Assembly (NCBI GenBank): GCA_018816865.1
Contig: JAHIUW010000007.1
Span: 62,001-126,000 of the forward strand
Origin: Pseudomonadota bacterium
GTDB taxonomy: Bacteria; Desulfobacterota; Desulfovibrionia; Desulfovibrionales; Desulfovibrionaceae
Direction of reading: 5' to 3'
DNA: 64,000 nt
The notes beneath the pieces are model-generated. The model was not told the DNA's origin. It saw only the letters and a program-made list of their open reading frames with translations, and ran no database searches. The stretch's first letter is position 1. Every line of letters starts with the position of its first letter. This document shows, one piece after another, positions 61,664 to 64,000 of the stretch. The translations under genes were made by a program, and so were the position numbers.

Positions 61664-64000
61664 ATGAAAGGCACTCTGCGTTACCGCATCGTTTTGGCCC
61701 TTGTCGTGGCCCTTTTGGGCCTTGCCTGGGCCCTGCCGTCCTTTGTGGACAAGGATTCAGCACTGCGGACGGTCCTGCCCGACGACGAGATCAATCTCGG
61801 TCTGGACCTGAAGGGCGGCGTGCACCTGACCCTCGAGGTGGACGTACCCAAGGCCGTTGAATATTCCCTGGGCCAGATGGGCCAGGATATCAAGGCCGGA
61901 ACCCTGGAAGAGAAGATCGTGGTCACTAAGGCTGCCGTGCTTCCGGGTGAGAAGCTCCAGCTTTTCGTGGTCCGCCAGGAGATGCAGGAAGGTTTTGAGG
62001 CCTACCTGAACGAGCATTATGGCAGTTCCCTGAGCATCGGCCTGACCGAGGCCCAGTCAGACGGTACGATCCGCTACGTGCTCGCCATGTCGCCGGATTA
62101 CCGCAAGAACGTCGAGCGCCTGACCGTCGACCAGGCCGTGAAGACCATGCGCAACCGCATCGACCAGTTCGGTGTGGCCGAGCCCGACATCCGCAAGCAG
62201 CAGGGCTCTCGCATCCAGGTGCAGTTGCCCGGTCTGGATGACCCGCAGCGTGCCATTGAACTCATCGGACGCACCGCGCATCTGGAGTTCAAGCTGGTGG
62301 ACGACGCCGTCACCCCCGCCCAGGCCCGGATCAAGGGCCGTGAGGTCCTGCCGCATAAGATCCTCAAGGCCGATGGCACCTATCGCACTGAATCCATCGT
62401 GGTCTACAAGGAAGCCTTGCTGTCCGGCGAGTACATCGCCAATGCGGGCACCAATTTCAATCAGTTTGGTCAGGCCTATGTGACCATGACCTTCAACGCC
62501 GCAGGCGGTCGCAAGTTCGCCCGTATCACCGGCGAAAATGAAGGCCGCCGCCTGGCCATCGTGCTGGACGGCGAGGTCTATTCGGCCCCGGTCATCCGGG
62601 CCAAGATCGTTGGCGGCAGCGCCCAGATCGAAGGCAACTTCAGCACCGAAGAGGCTCACGACCTGGCCGTGACCCTGCGTTCCGGCTCGCTGCCTGCTCC
62701 AGTAAATATCCTTGAGGAACGCAGTGTCGGACCTTCCCTGGGACAGGAATCCATCGACAAGGGCATCAAGTCCACGTTGATCGGCTTTGCCCTGGTGCTG
62801 GTGTTCATGGCCCTGTATTACGGCTTCGGCGGCATCGTGGCCAACCTCGTGCTGCTTTTGAACATCGTGTTGATCATGGCGGGTCTGGCTGCCTTCGGGG
62901 CCACTCTGACTCTGCCAGGCATTGCTGGTATCATCCTGACCATCGGCATGGCGGTTGATGCCAACGTGATCATCTTCGAACGCATCCGCGAGGAACTGCG
63001 CCGAGGTTTGTCACGCGGGCAGGCCATCGCCGAGGGCTATGGCCGCGCCACGCTGACCATCATGGATGCCAACGTGACCACCATCATCGCGGCCATCATC
63101 CTGTATCAGTTTGGCACCGGACCCATCCGCGGATTTGCCGTGACCCTGACCCTGGGCATCCTGGCTTCGATGTTCACGGCCATCTTCGTGTCGCGTATCC
63201 TGTTCGACCTGTTCCCCGGCATCAAGAAGCCCGTCTCCGGCCTGACCATCATCCGGCCAGACACCAAGGTCGACTTCATCGGCCGCCGCAAGCTGGCATT
63301 CGTCGTGTCCTCCCTGGTGATCCTGATAGGACTCGGTTCCCTGATCGTCCAGGGCGGTCCCAAATACGGAGTGGACTTTGCCGGCGGTATCACCGTGCAG
63401 GTCAAGGCTGACCACAATGTGGAACTTGATTCCCTGAAGACTGCTATGTCCGGCTCCGGCCTGGATGGTGTTGTGGTTCAGCGTCTGGGCATGGATGAGG
63501 ACAACGAGTTCCTGATCCGCATCTCCGAGACGGGCCTGACCACCGAGATGGTCCGGGGCAAGCTGCAGACGGCCCTGGAACAGGTGCCCGAAGGCAAGTT
63601 CGAGATTCAGCGCCAGGAAATGGTCGGCCCCAAGGTGGGTGCGGACCTGCGTGAAAAGGCCCTGGAGGCCATGTTCTTCGCAGTGCTGCTCATCGCCATC
63701 TACATCTCCGGCCGGTTCGAAGCCCGCTGGTTCACCGCGGGCATCATGGCTGCCGGTCTGTCCACGGGTGTGTACCTGCTGGGCCTGGCCGCCGTGCCCA
63801 TGAGCGTGTTGATCTTCGCGGCTCTGGGCATCACCCTGGGGCTGTGCTGGTATCTACGCCTGAACTACGCCCTGGGGGCGGTGGTGGCCCTGATCCATGA
63901 CGTGATGATCACCATTGGAGTCTTCTCGCTCTTGGGCAAGGAGTTCGACCTGACCATCGTGGCGGCGCTGTTGACCATCATTGGTTATTCACTGAACGAC
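61664..64000 (+). CDS. secDF: SecDF fusion, protein translocase subunit (partial, runs off end)
   Basis: Uses the proton gradient to pull exported proteins through SecYEG. The frame is open from ATG 61664 (GAGGAG before it) to the window end, 779 codons. The SecD part has one N-terminal helix, the NLGLDLKGGVHL motif near 44-55, the P1 periplasmic domain (RNRIDQFGVAEPDI) and helices with DANVIIFERIREE. Where a SecD stop and SecF start are usual (about 63230-63245) the frame continues through GLTIIRPDTKVDFIGRRK into SecF, with GVDFAGG and LTIIGYSLND. No in-frame start codon lies at the junction, so it is a true fusion. The end lies outside the window. Confidence 0.88.
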   Translation, partial: MKGTLRYRIVLALVVALLGLAWALPSFVDKDSALRTVLPDDEINLGLDLKGGVHLTLEVDVPKAVEYSLGQMGQDIKAGTLEEKIVVTKAAVLPGEKLQLFVVRQEMQEGFEAYLNEHYGSSLSIGLTEAQSDGTIRYVLAMSPDYRKNVERLTVDQAVKTMRNRIDQFGVAEPDIRKQQGSRIQVQLPGLDDPQRAIELIGRTAHLEFKLVDDAVTPAQARIKGREVLPHKILKADGTYRTESIVVYKEALLSGEYIANAGTNFNQFGQAYVTMTFNAAGGRKFARITGENEGRRLAIVLDGEVYSAPVIRAKIVGGSAQIEGNFSTEEAHDLAVTLRSGSLPAPVNILEERSVGPSLGQESIDKGIKSTLIGFALVLVFMALYYGFGGIVANLVLLLNIVLIMAGLAAFGATLTLPGIAGIILTIGMAVDANVIIFERIREELRRGLSRGQAIAEGYGRATLTIMDANVTTIIAAIILYQFGTGPIRGFAVTLTLGILASMFTAIFVSRILFDLFPGIKKPVSGLTIIRPDTKVDFIGRRKLAFVVSSLVILIGLGSLIVQGGPKYGVDFAGGITVQVKADHNVELDSLKTAMSGSGLDGVVVQRLGMDEDNEFLIRISETGLTTEMVRGKLQTALEQVPEGKFEIQRQEMVGPKVGADLREKALEAMFFAVLLIAIYISGRFEARWFTAGIMAAGLSTGVYLLGLAAVPMSVLIFAALGITLGLCWYLRLNYALGAVVALIHDVMITIGVFSLLGKEFDLTIVAALLTIIGYSLND

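Noticed and set aside
1-64000. tRNA genes, rRNA genes, CRISPR arrays or insertion sequences
   Set aside because: I found no T-loop motif in a cloverleaf setting, no regularly spaced repeats and no transposase-like product.

Overview
The window looks like a chromosomal segment from a GC-rich Gram-negative sulfate reducer of the Desulfovibrio lineage. The evidence is a Tat-exported periplasmic [NiFe] hydrogenase with its own maturation genes, a three-gene archaeal-type glutamate synthase lying beside yajC and secD, and a rpsU-yqeY-mutS2-dnaG-rpoD block. BamD and several lipoproteins point to an outer membrane. I cannot name the species. There is no rRNA, tRNA, CRISPR array, transposase or prophage that I can recognise. 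Most of the window is core genome, with short spacers and many clear rho-independent terminators.

Layout. 0-3 kb: end of a PEP-synthase-like gene, ung, and an M23 peptidase on the minus strand. 3-7 kb: hydrogenase operon (small subunit, large subunit, maturation protease, HypC). 7-12 kb: CBS protein, pcm with a DUF368 lipid-carrier translocase, Mrp/NBP35 ATPase, lytic transglycosylase, pgsA. 12-16.5 kb: two PilT-family ATPases followed by an unusual regulator-like protein, a small coiled coil, FtsB and a TPR protein. 16.5-28 kb: lipoprotein, fbp, tsaD, thioredoxin, bamD, an EF-G paralogue, DUF2062, trehalose synthesis (otsB, otsA) and rsmA. 28-36 kb: HU, a 61-residue membrane protein, then the macromolecular-synthesis block ending in rpoD.

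36-44 kb: a solute-binding protein, a nuclease-like protein, then a four-gene flavoprotein module. That module holds a large acyl-CoA-dehydrogenase-like protein, a FixC/ETF-QO-like flavoprotein with a FixX-like eight-cysteine tail, and very divergent EtfB and EtfA. 44-46.9 kb: an accessory-looking minus-strand pair (serine alpha/beta hydrolase and a small two-helix membrane protein) next to an AT-rich spacer. 46.9-51.4 kb: a full-length bacterial-type glutamate synthase large subunit without an adjacent small subunit. 51.6-55.2 kb: a transglutaminase-like lipoprotein lacking its catalytic Cys, a small hypothetical, gapA and a GAF protein. 55.5-60.6 kb: the split glutamate synthase operon on the minus strand. 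61-64 kb: yajC, then secD running without a stop into secF, cut by the window end.

The most interesting candidates for undescribed biology are the acyl-CoA-dehydrogenase/FixCX/EtfBA module, the hydrolase and membrane-protein pair, the SecD-SecF fusion, the regulator-like protein with a decayed zinc finger behind the two PilT genes, and the coexistence of two architecturally different glutamate synthases within 14 kb.
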